From Adiantum capillus-veneris (Eukaryota > Streptophyta > Polypodiopsida > Polypodiales > Pteridaceae): a stretch of 64,000 nucleotides of DNA. The notes beneath the pieces were generated by a model that was given only the letters and a program-made list of their open reading frames with translations, was not told the DNA's origin and searched no databases. Where the stretch lies: NCBI GenBank assembly GCA_014529385.2, contig CM043967.1:7346501-7410500 (forward strand), written 5' to 3'. Every line of letters begins with the position of its first letter. Within the stretch, counting starts at the first letter, position 1. This document shows, one piece after another, positions 11,253 through 22,093 of the stretch. The position numbers were made by a program, and so were the translations under genes.

Positions 11253-14200
11253 TGTAGGACACAAAGAATATATACAAGTAGCAAACAAAAAATAAAATAC
11301 AAGCTAATTTTGCAAGAATTATATTATACCTATATAGAATTCTCTGTCCAGCCCGCAATAAGAAATCCTGCTTCTTTAAAGCTTGCATGTCTGCATCCTT
11401 AGTTCTAGACTCTAATGTAGTCTCTATAGGAAAGAGATAGACACGAGCTTCAATCTTGACTTCTTCATAATAGTGCGATAATTTGCAGTCCTCTGGCTCT
11501 ACAATGCCATCATGAGCCTTTAAAAAATCCGATAAAAGTGCAGAAGCTTTGTCTAACAACTTGACCAAAATATTCTCCCTACGCAACCAGCTGAAATAAC
11601 ACCATCCATACTATTCATAAGGTCAATGCCATAAAAAATAAGGAGCTGAAAATCAAAGTGAGAGATAGAGAAATACGGTCTAAATGCGTGATCTCCTTTT
11701 TGCAATCCATAAGCAGACCTAGTCAGCTTGTTTGCTTCAAGCAATGAAACCCAGAACATCTTTATATCCACACTAGCCTCATTCTAAGCTATCATGTTTA
11801 GCTTCTCAATGGATGCATAAGAATCTGGACCCCATTTCAAGGCTAACACCCGTGCCATCCATGCATCCCCAAGGTTAGGATCAACAATGTTCAGAATCTA
11901 AAAACAAATATTAAGCTAACTTCAACAAACCAACCCTAAACACAAATATGCTATTAAGAAAGGGTAGAGTCTGCATTAGACCTTGCCAACTCTATCAGCA
12001 TACTTGTTAGAGAGGTCATTTATGACCTTCTCCTCTTCCTTTTTGAGCTCTTCTTCAGAAAGTGATAGCTTAATTGGATGCATCTGTGAATGAAACTCTT
12101 TTGTAATTTGCACCTGGTTCATGAAAAAGCCCCACGAATATCTTACAAATTAAAAAATATGTATAAAATCTATTAAACCATAACACAGTAGCAATCAACG
12201 TACATCGTAAAGCAACTTTCCCAAATATCGTCTAGTCAATGGCCACCATGGCTCAGTCCCTTTAGCTGACTTCTTTCTAATCATGGCAATGATTCTTTGG
12301 TCTTTATCTGGCAATCCCTCTAAGTATGTTTTGTGGTCAGCTTTACAGATATTAGAGCAATTCACCAACTCGTCCCGAAAATGGGTTGTTACTAATGCAT
12401 GAGTATTCATACTACGAAGAAATTGAGAAAAAAAGCATTATCATCACTCATCTCATGATCCAAGCTTACAAACTTAAAACCCTACCAAACTTACAAATTC
12501 ATCCGTTGCGATCCCGCAAGAAGTGCAATCTCTGAAACCTTTGAAGGATCAATAATTGTGCATAGAACTCTGCAATGCTTTTCCTTGATTGTTGAGAAGT
12601 GCTCTCTAATGGCAGCAATCCAAGCAACAGTTCGATGGTTACCTTCCCATACATATAGCATCTTATTTGACATGGATTTCAACTCTAGTCTCTCAGCTAA
12701 TTCCTTTTCAAACTCCTCATTGATTTCTTTCCAATGATCATCCCACTCTTTTTTTATATCATCTATATTTATAAAAAACAAGACTCAAGAAAATATACAT
12801 CAAGAACTAAAACAATCAAGTAAATCAGCACGAAGCATACCTGTGACATTAGTCTCCTCCCTTTGACATGTCCATATGGAGACAATAAAGGCTCCTTTCT
12901 CTTGCATGTAGCCCTCTCGAGCAAATGCAGATTTCAAGCCAGTGACATCATCCCGAAGACCCCTAACACGTGCATATGGAATGAGCCTACAAAGAGGTAT
13001 CAAAGGACAAGAGAAACAACTATGTATTCTAGTATTTTGAAGAATATCTTGTCCTGTTTGCATATAAAGTTTGTTTTCTGCACCAACATCAATTGTCTGC
13101 TCGACCTCAGGCCTTGAAACATACGGAACAACCTCCATGGAAATATTAGCTTCATTTGGAACTAGATCACTCTCATGCAAGGATTCAAGTGTCACATCTT
13201 CTTGGCTCTCCATTTCATCTTCTTCAAGGGTAATATCCTGCTCTGTGCTGGCAATATTGGATGCAGAGACAAAACTCACAATATCACTAGACTCCCCTCC
13301 ATGGACATCTAGATTTGCTTTACCTCTACTGCCAGCTGCTCGTCCTCTAATAAAACAAAGACTCTTTAAGTTCTTAGATTTATACATTCCACTATCACAA
13401 TTGAAAAAATTAGTTCAAAAACTGTTCAAAATTAACTACTTGAAAAGTGTCCGTGTTGACACGGGCAGTTTCAGAGAGGATATCTAAATCACAAATTAAA
13501 AAAAGAGAACCTTTTTTAACACTGCGGAGAAAGAAATTTTTAAATTAAATTTATTTAGGCCTAATTTATTGATAACAATTTGGCATAGAAGTTGTAAAGC
13601 TTTGAAAAACAATATCAAAGCATTATTGACTGAAATTGCCCGTGTTGACACGGACAGTTTCGAGCATATATAAACAAGCTCCTAAAGGTTAAAAAGTTCA
13701 AGGCACAGTCAACGCGGCTTTGTTTGCAAATTGAACAAGATATATAATCAGAAGCCCGCGTCAACACGGAAAGCCAGCGCAGGAAATAGCACCTAGGCCA
13801 TGATCACTATAATAGCAAAAAAGAACTCGTTTTAATTGCCCGTGTCAACACGGGCTGCCTTGAAAAGGAAAAGATGAGCAGTGCAATCGGTTAGATGCAG
13901 CGCAATGTATTATAAGCTTGCAATCGGTTAGATGCAGCGCTTGAAGCAAAACGTGCAGGTCTGCAGGGCCTTTGTCATTTTGCAAATATTTTCAACCTGT
14001 AGGCAACCTCACCAGGTCAGATGTCTAATTGCCTCCATTGTTCCGCTGAGTTGGAAATCTAGAAAATGACAAACTCCCCCTAGGCCAAGCTAATGCATAG
14101 AAATATATCGCAATAAAACCTATTTTTAACTGCCCGCGTCAACACGTGCTGCTGCACCTGGTTATAGCTGTGGACAATATAGCTGTGCAAAAAAAACAGT

Positions 14201-14658
14201 TTTTAACTGCCCGCTTCAACACAGGCTACTGCGCCTTGTTATAGGTGTAGACAATGCATGCGACACTTCTTGGCAGATGCAACCCACAGAAACGGTTTCC
14301 TATATATATACAGCGTTTTTCAAAATACAAAACAATGCAAAACGGTATTAATGCTGAAATTGCAGTCCATCTAATGCAGAGAAATTATTTTTAACTTCCC
14401 GCGTCAACACGGGGTGCTTCAATCAATGGGAAACGTACCTGGACAAAGCCCTGGATCGTCCTCGTCGCATCGCTGAGCTGGCTTACAGAGAGCTTTGGCG
14501 AAGTCGTATGCAATAAATTCAAGACTAGCTCGTATGCAGTCACGTTTTGGAGAGACCAAGCTGCAGCGTTTCGACAAAGGGGAGGCAGCTTGTGCCTTCA
14601 AATCAATTGACGCGAGTGCTGCAAGGAATGCCTCAGAATCGCCGGTAGCTGCAATCAA
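9385..14658 (-). CDS. ParB-like domain / DNA methyltransferase fusion gene (multi-exon, M-encoded)
   Basis: Minus-strand exons inferred from GT/AG borders are about 14658-14439, 13395-12841, 12763-12497, 12416-12206, 12116-11983, a block at 11900-11333 that may hold a further splice near 11590, 11252-10976, 10886-10791, 10709-10636, 10538-10126, 10051-9931 and 9843-9385. The protein order is an Ala/Lys-rich N-terminus, an acidic linker, a ParB-like domain, a helical region, then a beta-class amino-methyltransferase. The likely activity is N6-adenine or N4-cytosine DNA methylation targeted by the ParB part; this is inferred from domains only. The first exon is read without an ATG, so the true start is unknown. 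One in-frame stop (MIA stop NEASVDIK, about 11787) shows this copy is probably damaged. The gene diverges from the transposase gene across a GA tract. Confidence 0.62.
12203..13395 (-). CDS. ParB-like half of the ParB-MTase gene
   Basis: An acidic linker (DITLEEDEMESQEDVTLE) leads into RLIPYARVRGLRDDVTGLKS AFAREGY. Across the next intron comes MLYVWEGNHRTVAWIAAIRE, then VLCTIIDPSKVSEIALLAG. The second block matches the ParB/Srx-fold signature, a hydrophobic strand, (D/E)GNHR, then an alanine-rich helix. The first block matches the preceding strand-helix element where ParB family members define a contact position. The following exon (LPDKDQRIIAMIRKKSAKGT) and the SEEELKKEEEKV exon look helical. 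In phages and plasmids, ParB-like domains are often fused to DNA methyltransferases; I know of no standard plant gene with this fusion. Confidence 0.6.
13449..14414. repeat. Array of seven 18-bp palindromes (GCCCGTGTYRACACGGGC)
   Basis: Copies lie at 13449-13466, 13638-13655, 13754-13771, 13838-13855, 14132-14149, 14209-14226 and 14397-14414. The best, at 13838, reads GCCCGTGTCAACACGGGC, an inverted repeat of GCCCGTGT around a 2-bp centre. Several copies are preceded by TTTTTAAYTG. The intervening sequence differs, so the motif is iterated and not simply a tandem repeat. The array sits between the first exon and the ParB exon of the fusion gene. Candidate roles are ParB-domain binding sites, operator sites or transposase sites. 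Confidence 0.85.
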
Positions 14659-14797
14659 TAGAAACGACCATGATAAGCAGCCGATATTGGAAGAAGCAGC
14701 GGCCCGTGCTAGTATACGTACAGTAGTGCTTGCAGTTCCATGGCCTGAATCTCGAAGAGGCAGCCTACAACATTACTGCTAACCATTACACTCACTG

Positions 14798-14804
<7 letters not shown>

Positions 14805-14840
<36 letters not shown>
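14805..14840. promoter_or_regulatory. GA tract in the divergent promoter region of M
   Basis: Eighteen AG units lie between the outward-reading ParB-MTase gene (first block ending at 14658) and the transposase gene (open from about 15113). GA/CT tracts near plant start sites are common 5'-leader or GAGA-factor elements. A promoter role is inferred from position only. Confidence 0.45.
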
Positions 14841-14843
<3 letters not shown>

Positions 14844-15112
14844 GAGAGAATCCGAGAATTACTGATTCTCTCTATCGTGGACATTGAAAACCGGCCCCAT
14901 CATTTCTCAGTAGGTAGGTGGAAAGGATTGGGTGGTTCACACCTGTCCACTTTCAGAAAAAATCAAATTCTAACACCCGTCCAATGTTTCAAATTCCATG
15001 TCATATTTTGTAAGTTGTTAAAAAATGGTTTTTTTTAAAAATAACGATATTTTGGACATTTTTACTCTACTTAAAAAATCTTCGGATCGGATTTTCTCCG
15101 GATCCCCGATCA

Positions 15113-18100
15113 CTAGATCAACAAGAGCATGATTGCAAAGGCATTTGTGTAAAAAGACTTAGTCGTGCTAAACTAAAAGCTTCTGGAACTTCAAAGGTTC
15201 TATGTGAACAAACTTTAAAGCAAATAAAATCTCACGTCAAATTTGAAAAGTTGAAACAGTCATTCACGTGCAAAGTTCTGTCAAAAATCAGAGCAATTAT
15301 GAGTCGGCACGTAACCATTTTTGGGCCTTGCCATGGTCAAAAGATTGTTTTGCTCTTTGATAATTCCCGTCAAGAGATAAAAGTTAAAACAGTTCAACAA
15401 TATTTTGAGTTGGCTGACAAGGAATTTTCGATTGTGCCACTTACATTGTGTGGTGACCAGACAAAGCTTGAACCATTGCAGAATGCAGAAGGCGAGTATG
15501 TATATGTTTTTCACCATGTTGTCAGTGAGTTCTATAAAGTTATTTTGGGTGAATCCAGTGAGCAATCTAAAAAATTGGGCTCCCAATCAACACCTATAGA
15601 TCTTGACGTGGGGGAAACAGCCAAGAATAAAAAGTCTACAAAAAGTATTCTAGACTTGATTCGCGCACTACCCCTGCAAAGCAACCTACAAGCTGCCCTT
15701 TCACAGGTGGAGGAAATAGCTTTTGTCCAAGAACTTCCTAAGTACTATGATGGATTTATGCATACGAGTTGCCACCTTCAACAAATAAATCTGCTATGAC
15801 TAGTATGGAGCAAAAATATGATAGTCATCCATGGATAGAGTATGTGACAAGCAACAGCGACAACTTCTCTGGAACAGTGAGGTTTAGTAGATGTTCTGGT
15901 CATCTTCGTTGTGTCAATCTTGATTGTCCCTACTATCATAGGGCATCCATGTTTAATGAATCTCAGTGGCGTGGAAGGCTATCTAGAATGGTTCTGAAAG
16001 GTTTGTTAACCAAAGAGTCAGGCTCGCTCACGTGTGTTCATTGCAAGCAAATGCCAGAGTGTATTGGAACATGCCCTGCTGTCATCTATTACTGCATTCC
16101 TCAAGACAAATTTGGAGTGACACGATGTGTTCTTCACTTGGGGTATCACAAGCACCCAGTTGCAGAAGGACAAAGTAGAGTCGTCTCTGAGCACGTTCAA
16201 GAAATTTTACGTACCCATGCATCAATGGATCTTCTTACCACAGCTAAACAATTAGAAAGAAAAGCTACAGAGGATATAATCATGGATAGACTTGTCTCTA
16301 GTGATATAGGTCATGTTAGTGATATGGGTGATAAAGAGTTTGCATAATTTCTAGATACCCTAACTCCATTGTCCAACAAGCGACGGATTGAACATTCCTT
16401 GCAAGATGCTAAGAGGACAAAAGGGATCACTGCTAAAGGTCTAGAGGCAGTACTTGATCTAAAGGCAAGAAGCCATTATACATTTATTCATACTATTTTG
16501 TACCCAGGACAGTTAGAAAGAGAAAGCCAACCACACATCTTTAAAATGTCCACTCAAGGCCCTGGCAGTGGTGTTGATCTAGTAAATAGAATGCGGCCTG
16601 GGGGAAACTTGGAGCAAATGTGGGTTCATTTTGATCACGTCCACCGAGTGCCTGGATGGCCTACCATGTCAGCTCATGTTTACGACCCATATGTCCGTGA
16701 GCTTCTCACACTAGCAACATGTGAGTTCACTGTTGAGAATAAGCATGCACAAATTGACTTTTGGAACATGCTAAATAATGTTGTTATGAAAGAAGGATAT
16801 GAGATGCCCATATTTAGGGGTTTCATGGTTGATGAAGCTAGTGCAAATTGGATTGCAGTGCGAACTGTGTACTTTGGTGGGTCAGATAATCAAGTCCCTG
16901 AAAAAGAAAGGTCATGTAGTTTTCATTGGGAACAGAGCATGGTGCGCCATACCACTAAGTGCATATTGCCTCCATTTCAAGAAGAGCATAAGATTTTGTG
17001 TCGCAAATGGAGAGATTCTCCTTCCGAACATGCTGCAGATGTTTGTAAGTGTGAACTGAGAATTTTTTGGAGAGCTGGTCATGCTGTTTACAGTGAGCTC
17101 CTGTCTTTGGAAACATGGTTGTCGTGGTGGGATGTTCGGGTGGCGCACTAGGGAGGCAGGTTTGTTTCACAAGATGCCTCGAGTTTGTTTGTCTCAACAA
17201 CAAATCTTTCTGAGACTAAGCATGCAAGCATGCGTGCATCTGTGGGGTATAAGGCAAGCCTTGGTTTATATGAGGCAACATGTGCAGACATGGCTCTAGC
17301 AGTGCTTCAGAGTGTGAAATACAATGCATACTTAAAAGGCATCCATAGCTCCACAGGGCCAGGAATGCAGGACCTTGACAATCGATTCATGATGCAATCA
17401 TCAGGAATTGGTCCAAAAAAGAAGCTAGTTGAGATGACACACCCCTCGATGTATAAAATGGGTATACATAGTCCTGAAATTAATCGATCCACAGTAAGCC
17501 TATCTTTGTAGATGCTGATGATATCTTGGATGATGATAGCCATCGTCCAGAGTATGTTACAGTCACAAAATCCACCAGTGCAAGAGGGAAGAGTGTAGGA
17601 CCATCAGCTGGCAATAGCCTTTGGTATGAGCAACAAGTGGCAAATACTATGTGGGCAATTCGACGAACAGAACCAGGCAAGAAAGTAACATGCTTTGGGA
17701 GGATTACAGGAAACAATGAAAGATGTGCCCGCATGATTAATGGTTCATCAGCAAATATGCAAACTGGTGTTCCTCCACCATGTTTTTGGGGACGTCGCAA
17801 ATATCCCTCTGTTGGCGATAAGCCAGCTGGTGTTGTGGGAGGCTACATTTGGTTTTTCAATACAAGCAACACACACACATGGCAGATTGATGACATGATA
17901 GTAGGACCACCAGGTCCAGCGCCAGGAGTGCGGCCTATGGCAATCAGTGTTTGTTTGACTGCAATTGAGGTGGCAACACTACACTCCAATGGCTTTGTTT
18001 TGAGTAGACAGGGCAGCAACCCACATGTGCACAGGGGTGTGACAAACAGTAGAGTACTAAGTGGATTTTGTCCTCGATATCGAGATGGTAAGATGGTAAA

Positions 18101-18473
18101 GTGGAGGAGTAAACTCACAAAGGACTTCCAAGATAGAATACAGACGGACAGAACAATGAATGCTAAACTAGTGAAGGAAGCAATTGTAGTTGTGAATGAG
18201 AGCCATGTTTTTTACGTCAGCACAGATGGGTCTATTGCAAAGGGTGTGACTTACTCTGTTACCCTTGCTGACTTCCCACGATGCACATGTGAAGATTTCC
18301 AGCGGCGTGAGAGCAAGAGGCTCACATACGTGCCATGCAAGCATATGTACTTTGTTTTTTTGAAAATCCTGGGTATGGATCCAATGGCTCATGAGTTTAT
18401 GCATCAAGCCGCTCTGACCAAGGTCGAGTTGTTCCAGGCCTTGGGGGGTGTAAGAGCATCCACACTACCATAG
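15113..18473 (+). pseudogene. MULE transposase with SWIM zinc finger, degenerate
   Basis: The frame is open from about 15113 with a basic N-terminus. A Cys/His-rich block (15890-16170; CVNLDCPYYH, LTCVHCKQMPEC, CVLHLGYHKHPV) resembles the WRKY-GCM/FLYWCH fingers common in MULE proteins. The catalytic core follows: VHFDHVHRVPGWP (first Asp region), EMPIFRGFMVDEASANW (second Asp), and KERSCSFHWEQSM (the C..H motif). Near the C-terminus FPRCTCEDFQRRESKRLTYV PCKHMYFVFL is a SWIM finger (CXCXnCXH, about 18280-18360). Breaks are a frameshift near 15770, an in-frame TAA at 16345, an in-frame TAG at 17149 and a frameshift near 17510. The gene would have cut and inserted the element but this copy cannot encode a full protein. 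Confidence 0.88.
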
Positions 18474-18538
18474 AACTCAGCACTTGGATAGTATGTCTTC
18501 TGAAAAGTGCATTTACTCGACGAATATAATATTGTTTT

Positions 18539-18963
18539 GGTGTGTGTTTAATAGTTCGACTGACTATATTTTAGTGGTCATGTGTGAGATGCCATCACAT
18601 CTATTAAAACTATGCGATCACTGCATATCTTGAAAGGACTACTTTTTTATTGTCTCTTTGGCTGATAGATGAATGGATCCATGAACTTTATCTCCAATTT
18701 CTTTATCAAGCTACATATTCTTGTTCTTTTGCAGCGTTTGGTATGCATTTCGTTAGATTGACTATGATTTTTTCATCATGTGCACATACCATGCCATGAC
18801 ATCTATAGTAATTTGGAGAAGTGTTTATAGCTTGTGTAAATGCCTCCTATCTTGATATTGACAATATGCGATCACTAATTTTTTTTTAAAAGACTACTTT
18901 ATAAATGTCTCTTTGTCTGACAGATAGATAAATTCAAGAAATTAATCCCTATTTTTTTATCTA
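18539..18963 (+). repeat. Right copy of ~425-bp subterminal direct repeat of M
   Basis: Same orientation as 8131-8554, with scattered substitutions and small indels. It begins 65 bp after the transposase stop codon. Confidence 0.88.
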
Positions 18964-19010
18964 AGTAAATTGTCTACTCTTGCAAGATTTATTTGTAAAA
19001 ACTTGCTTGG

Positions 19011-19055
19011 TTTGGTATTCGCTCGAAATTCTTTGCTCGGATGGCGTGAATCCTC
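19011..19055 (-). repeat. Right terminal inverted repeat of M
   Basis: Read on the minus strand it begins GAGGATTCACGCCATCCGAG and contains TTCGAGCGAA, the imperfect partner of 8002-8047. It is followed by CACTAATTG (19056-19064). Confidence 0.7.
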
Positions 19056-19137
19056 CACTAATTGAACTGCCTAGATAATCAGTAGCTCTGAACTCTAACA
19101 CTCGAACAGCTGTCTAAAGAGGCCACCTCTCTTTTTG
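19056..19137 (+). repeat. 5' LTR of element A, right part
   Basis: The LTR resumes after M with AACTGCCTAGATAATCAGTAGC and runs to 19137. The expected terminal ATTCCA has mutated to TTTTTG here; the inverted copy at 48351 preserves it. A TGG-starting segment at 19141 (TGGTGATCACGATGG) is in the position of a primer-binding site, but I cannot assign the tRNA. Confidence 0.8.
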
Positions 19138-21230
19138 TTTTGGTGATCACGATGGCTAGAGCTGATTTCTCGTAGACCAGTGAGCTCTATCTCCCAGTTA
19201 GAATTCTTAGCTACAAACATGCCACCGAGAGTTAGTCATGGTCAAGAATCATCAACCTAGTTTTGCATTGATTCCACACGAGTTGACCCTATTCCAGAAG
19301 TGTCAGCAAGAGAGTCTGATATTGAGAGGGACCCTGAGAGTGAGAGTAAGACTGAGACTCAAGAGCAGTAGAGTAATGTTGAAGAGGCCAGAGACTCTCA
19401 GCATTCCAGTCACTCAAGGAGAAGGAGGGCTAAGGTGAGGAACATAGAACCAGGACTTAAGGTTCTAGGTCCACACACAAGACAATTGAGGCCAAGGGTA
19501 GCAAAGGCAATCATCATAGTACAAGCAGGAAGGCCAAGGTAGAGACTGAGACTAAAACAAAAAAGGAAGGTCACTTGGATGTCGATAGTGATCATTACAG
19601 GAAGTCACCCAGACGCAGTCAGGCTACCAAGACCAAAGGAACAGAGATGATACAGATAGCCATGATTACACTGCTTCTTTAAGATCTCTTTTTGAGTTTT
19701 CAAAGGCGGGGAAAAAGACGATCTTGATGTCCACATTCAAGTCATACACATCTTGATCTTGATGATACAGATAGGCATGATTACACTGCTTCTTTAAGAT
19801 CTCTTTTTGAGTTTTCAAAGGCGGGAAAAAAGACGATCTTGATGTCCACATTCAAGTCTTTGAGCAACATGCTGAATTAAAACATATTGATGAAGATGAC
19901 TGGGGAGAGTATTTTCCTCAAACACTGAAGGATGCGGTAAGAAAATGGTATTACCACTATCCAGCTTGCCAGTTCATGTCTTACAATAAACTAATCAAGG
20001 CTTTCACGCTTGAGTACTTAGACAACAAAGTCAATGAAGACATTCTCTATGAGTTGGACAAGATCAGGCAAGGAAATTGTCTTTAAGAAGCTATGTAGAA
20101 AAGATCAAAGAGTTGACCAGGCAAATGCAAGAACCACCTTCAGAAAAAAGATTGCATGCATGGTTTTTGAATGGAAGAAGCTGAGAGAGCAAGAGGTACA
20201 TGCACACACAAAGAATTTTAATGACTTGGTGCAGAGAGCTATGAAGCTCGAGCAGCAAGCCAAGAAGGAGTGAAGCTATAAGAAGCAAAGTTCTAATAGT
20301 AGCAGCTCTTCTACAAAGAATTCCAACTATAGTGAGACTTCCAACAGTTTCGATAGTAGTTCAGACGAAAAGAGAAAGGACAAGGCTAAGAAAGGGTAGA
20401 CTTGGTCCTGGAAAATTGATGAAATGGCTAGGCAGATTGATGAAATCAGCTAGACCAGAACACCTGTCAAGAAGATGAAAACCTGGTGCTCCAAATGCAA
20501 ATCCAGAGATCATGTTTCCAACAAATGCCCCAGTGCAGGTACTGCAAGGCGTATGGACATCTGTGGAATAACTATGGCATTCAAATCCATCATTTCAAGA
20601 AAGGTAAGTATCTATCTCTAATTGCATTTAAAAATGCCAAATTAGCTAAGGTAGAGATGACCCATGGACCTAAAGAGGAAAATTCAGGTACCGGTGAGAC
20701 TGGTATTGGGCGCGGCAGATACCAAGGGGGTACTAGCCAAGGCCAAGGTCGTGGAATTTTCCAGAGGAAATTCTTAACTACTATAGTTGTGGGAAATATG
20801 GGCACTTTGTAGCTCAGTGTTTAGCTGCATCCAGTATTCAGGCTACTAAGGCAAAAGCACTAGAACCAATTCTAGTATGGACAGTCACTCGCAGTAAAGG
20901 GGTGATTATTGAAGAACTTTCAAACGAGCCTGTGAAACCGGTCATTCTTGAAACCAGTAAATGGACTCAGCAGAGAGAGGTCTGGAAGGCTAAGGGCAAG
21001 GAGAAGGTAGTTGACAAATGGCAAGAGCAACGAGAAACGGCAGCTAAGATCACAAAGCGTCTAGCTAAGAAGCTACCAGAACAGCCAGAGAGTTTTGATG
21101 CTCATATTATTCAAAAGATACCAGCCTCGTCTTCTAAGAAAAGGCAGTCAGATAAGTCAGGATCTAGAATCTCTAAGGCCATGCTTATTGCTATGCAAGG
21201 ATTGGTGGATGATCTAGGGTAGGTCAATCA
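19138..21230 (+). pseudogene. gag relic of element A, first copy
   Basis: Scattered frames read a retrotransposon gag core (RKWYYHYPACQF, IKAFTLEYLDN, EDILYELDKIRQG, LREQEVHAHTKNFNDLVQRA MKLEQQAKKE) and a zinc-knuckle region (TWCSKCKSRDHVSN, about 20490). Two gag-like CCHC boxes are degraded. Several stops and frameshifts prevent translation. The equivalent minus-strand copy is 46388-48350. It would have encoded the capsid/nucleocapsid of the retroelement particle. Confidence 0.8.
19647..19857. repeat. 114-bp tandem duplication inside gag
   Basis: GATGATACAGATAGCCATGA ... through CCACATTCAAGTC occurs at 19647-19744 and again at 19761-19857 with about three differences. The duplication is absent from the minus-strand gag copy near 47800, so it is private to this copy. 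Confidence 0.88.
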
Positions 21231-21299
21231 AATTTGACCACAATAGAAAACACTGAACTTGGGAAAGCACAGTGTCTTTCTCAGTTTCAATCAAGGCTC

Positions 21300-22093
21300 A
21301 GTACAGACACCAAAAAGAGGATTAGCAATCTTCCTTGGGTTCTGATGATAATTCTGACCATGAGAGAGAAGAGATCTATATCAAAATCTGTGAACAAATT
21401 CAACAATTGACGGTCGAATTAGATGATATCAGGTACACTTTGCTTGAAGCAGTAAAATTTATCAGACAGCGGAGAAAAGTTAAAGCTGATGCCAGAGCAG
21501 TTGAATTGTCGGCTGTCAAAGATGATGAGGTGCCAATAATCCAGGTGGATTACAATGTTAGGAAATAATGGGAGCCGCTATCTGGTGTTATACTGGATGG
21601 AGGGGTAGGTGTGAATATTTTGTGGACACATCTTCAATAAAGGCTTGGTATCACTGATTTAAATCCAACACCCTTTAAGGTTATAATGGCTGATCATAGA
21701 GTTGTTTAGGCAACCGGTATGATTGAGAATATGCAGATTAGGGTGGGTAAAGGGAAATTCAAAACCAGGTTTTTGGTAACTGAATGTCCAAGGAGCATAT
21801 GGTATGCTACTCGGACAACCATGGATTCGGATGGTACAGGAGGCTCTTCATGATTATGCGAATTGGGCCATAACCATTCAAGGAACCAGTAGCAGAATCC
21901 AACTCCAGACAAATAACACCAAAAGCTGGAAGAAAGCACTTCAACTTGAGGAACTTTGCCAAAAATATGGGGTTAAGAAGATTGACGGATGCTTGCATCC
22001 ATGAACATTTTTCCATTATAGCTGAAATTGACTTTTATGCATTGTTATTCGACAAGGCTCAAACTGAGAAACAGAGAAAGTAGTTTCTAGATC
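21300..22093 (+). pseudogene. Aspartic protease / early pol relic of element A, first copy
   Basis: ICEQIQQLTVELDDIR and KFIRQRRKVKADARAVEL precede VILDGGVGVNI, a retropepsin active-site region with DGG where DTG or DSG is usual; this variant occurs in plant gypsy proteases. DHRVV, MIENMQIRVGKGKF and a frameshifted segment follow. The frame is stopped at 21566 and again later. Element B interrupts it at 22094, and the sequence resumes at 32733. Confidence 0.7.

Larger units (their letters stand above)
8002..19055 (+). mobile_element. MULE-class DNA transposon M carrying a ParB-methyltransferase gene
   Basis: This 11,054-bp element interrupts the A LTR. CACTAATTG occurs at 7993-8001 and 19056-19064, and the paralogous LTR at 61190 has one copy, so this is a 9-bp duplication, the length typical of Mutator-like elements. 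The termini are imperfect inverted repeats of about 45 bp: both start GAG, and both contain GAGCRAR followed about 10 bases later by TCGAGCGAA. Contents are long direct subterminal repeats, a minus-strand ParB-methyltransferase gene (9385-14658), a palindrome array (13449-14414), a GA tract (14805-14840) and a plus-strand MULE transposase relic (about 15113-18473). The two genes are divergently transcribed, unlike the convergent pair in maize MuDR. Confidence 0.88.

Noticed and set aside
13449-14414. CRISPR-like or simple tandem repeat reading of the palindromes
   Set aside because: Spacers vary from about 60 to 280 bp, and the motif is an 18-bp palindrome with mutations; it is better described as iterated binding-site-like sequence.
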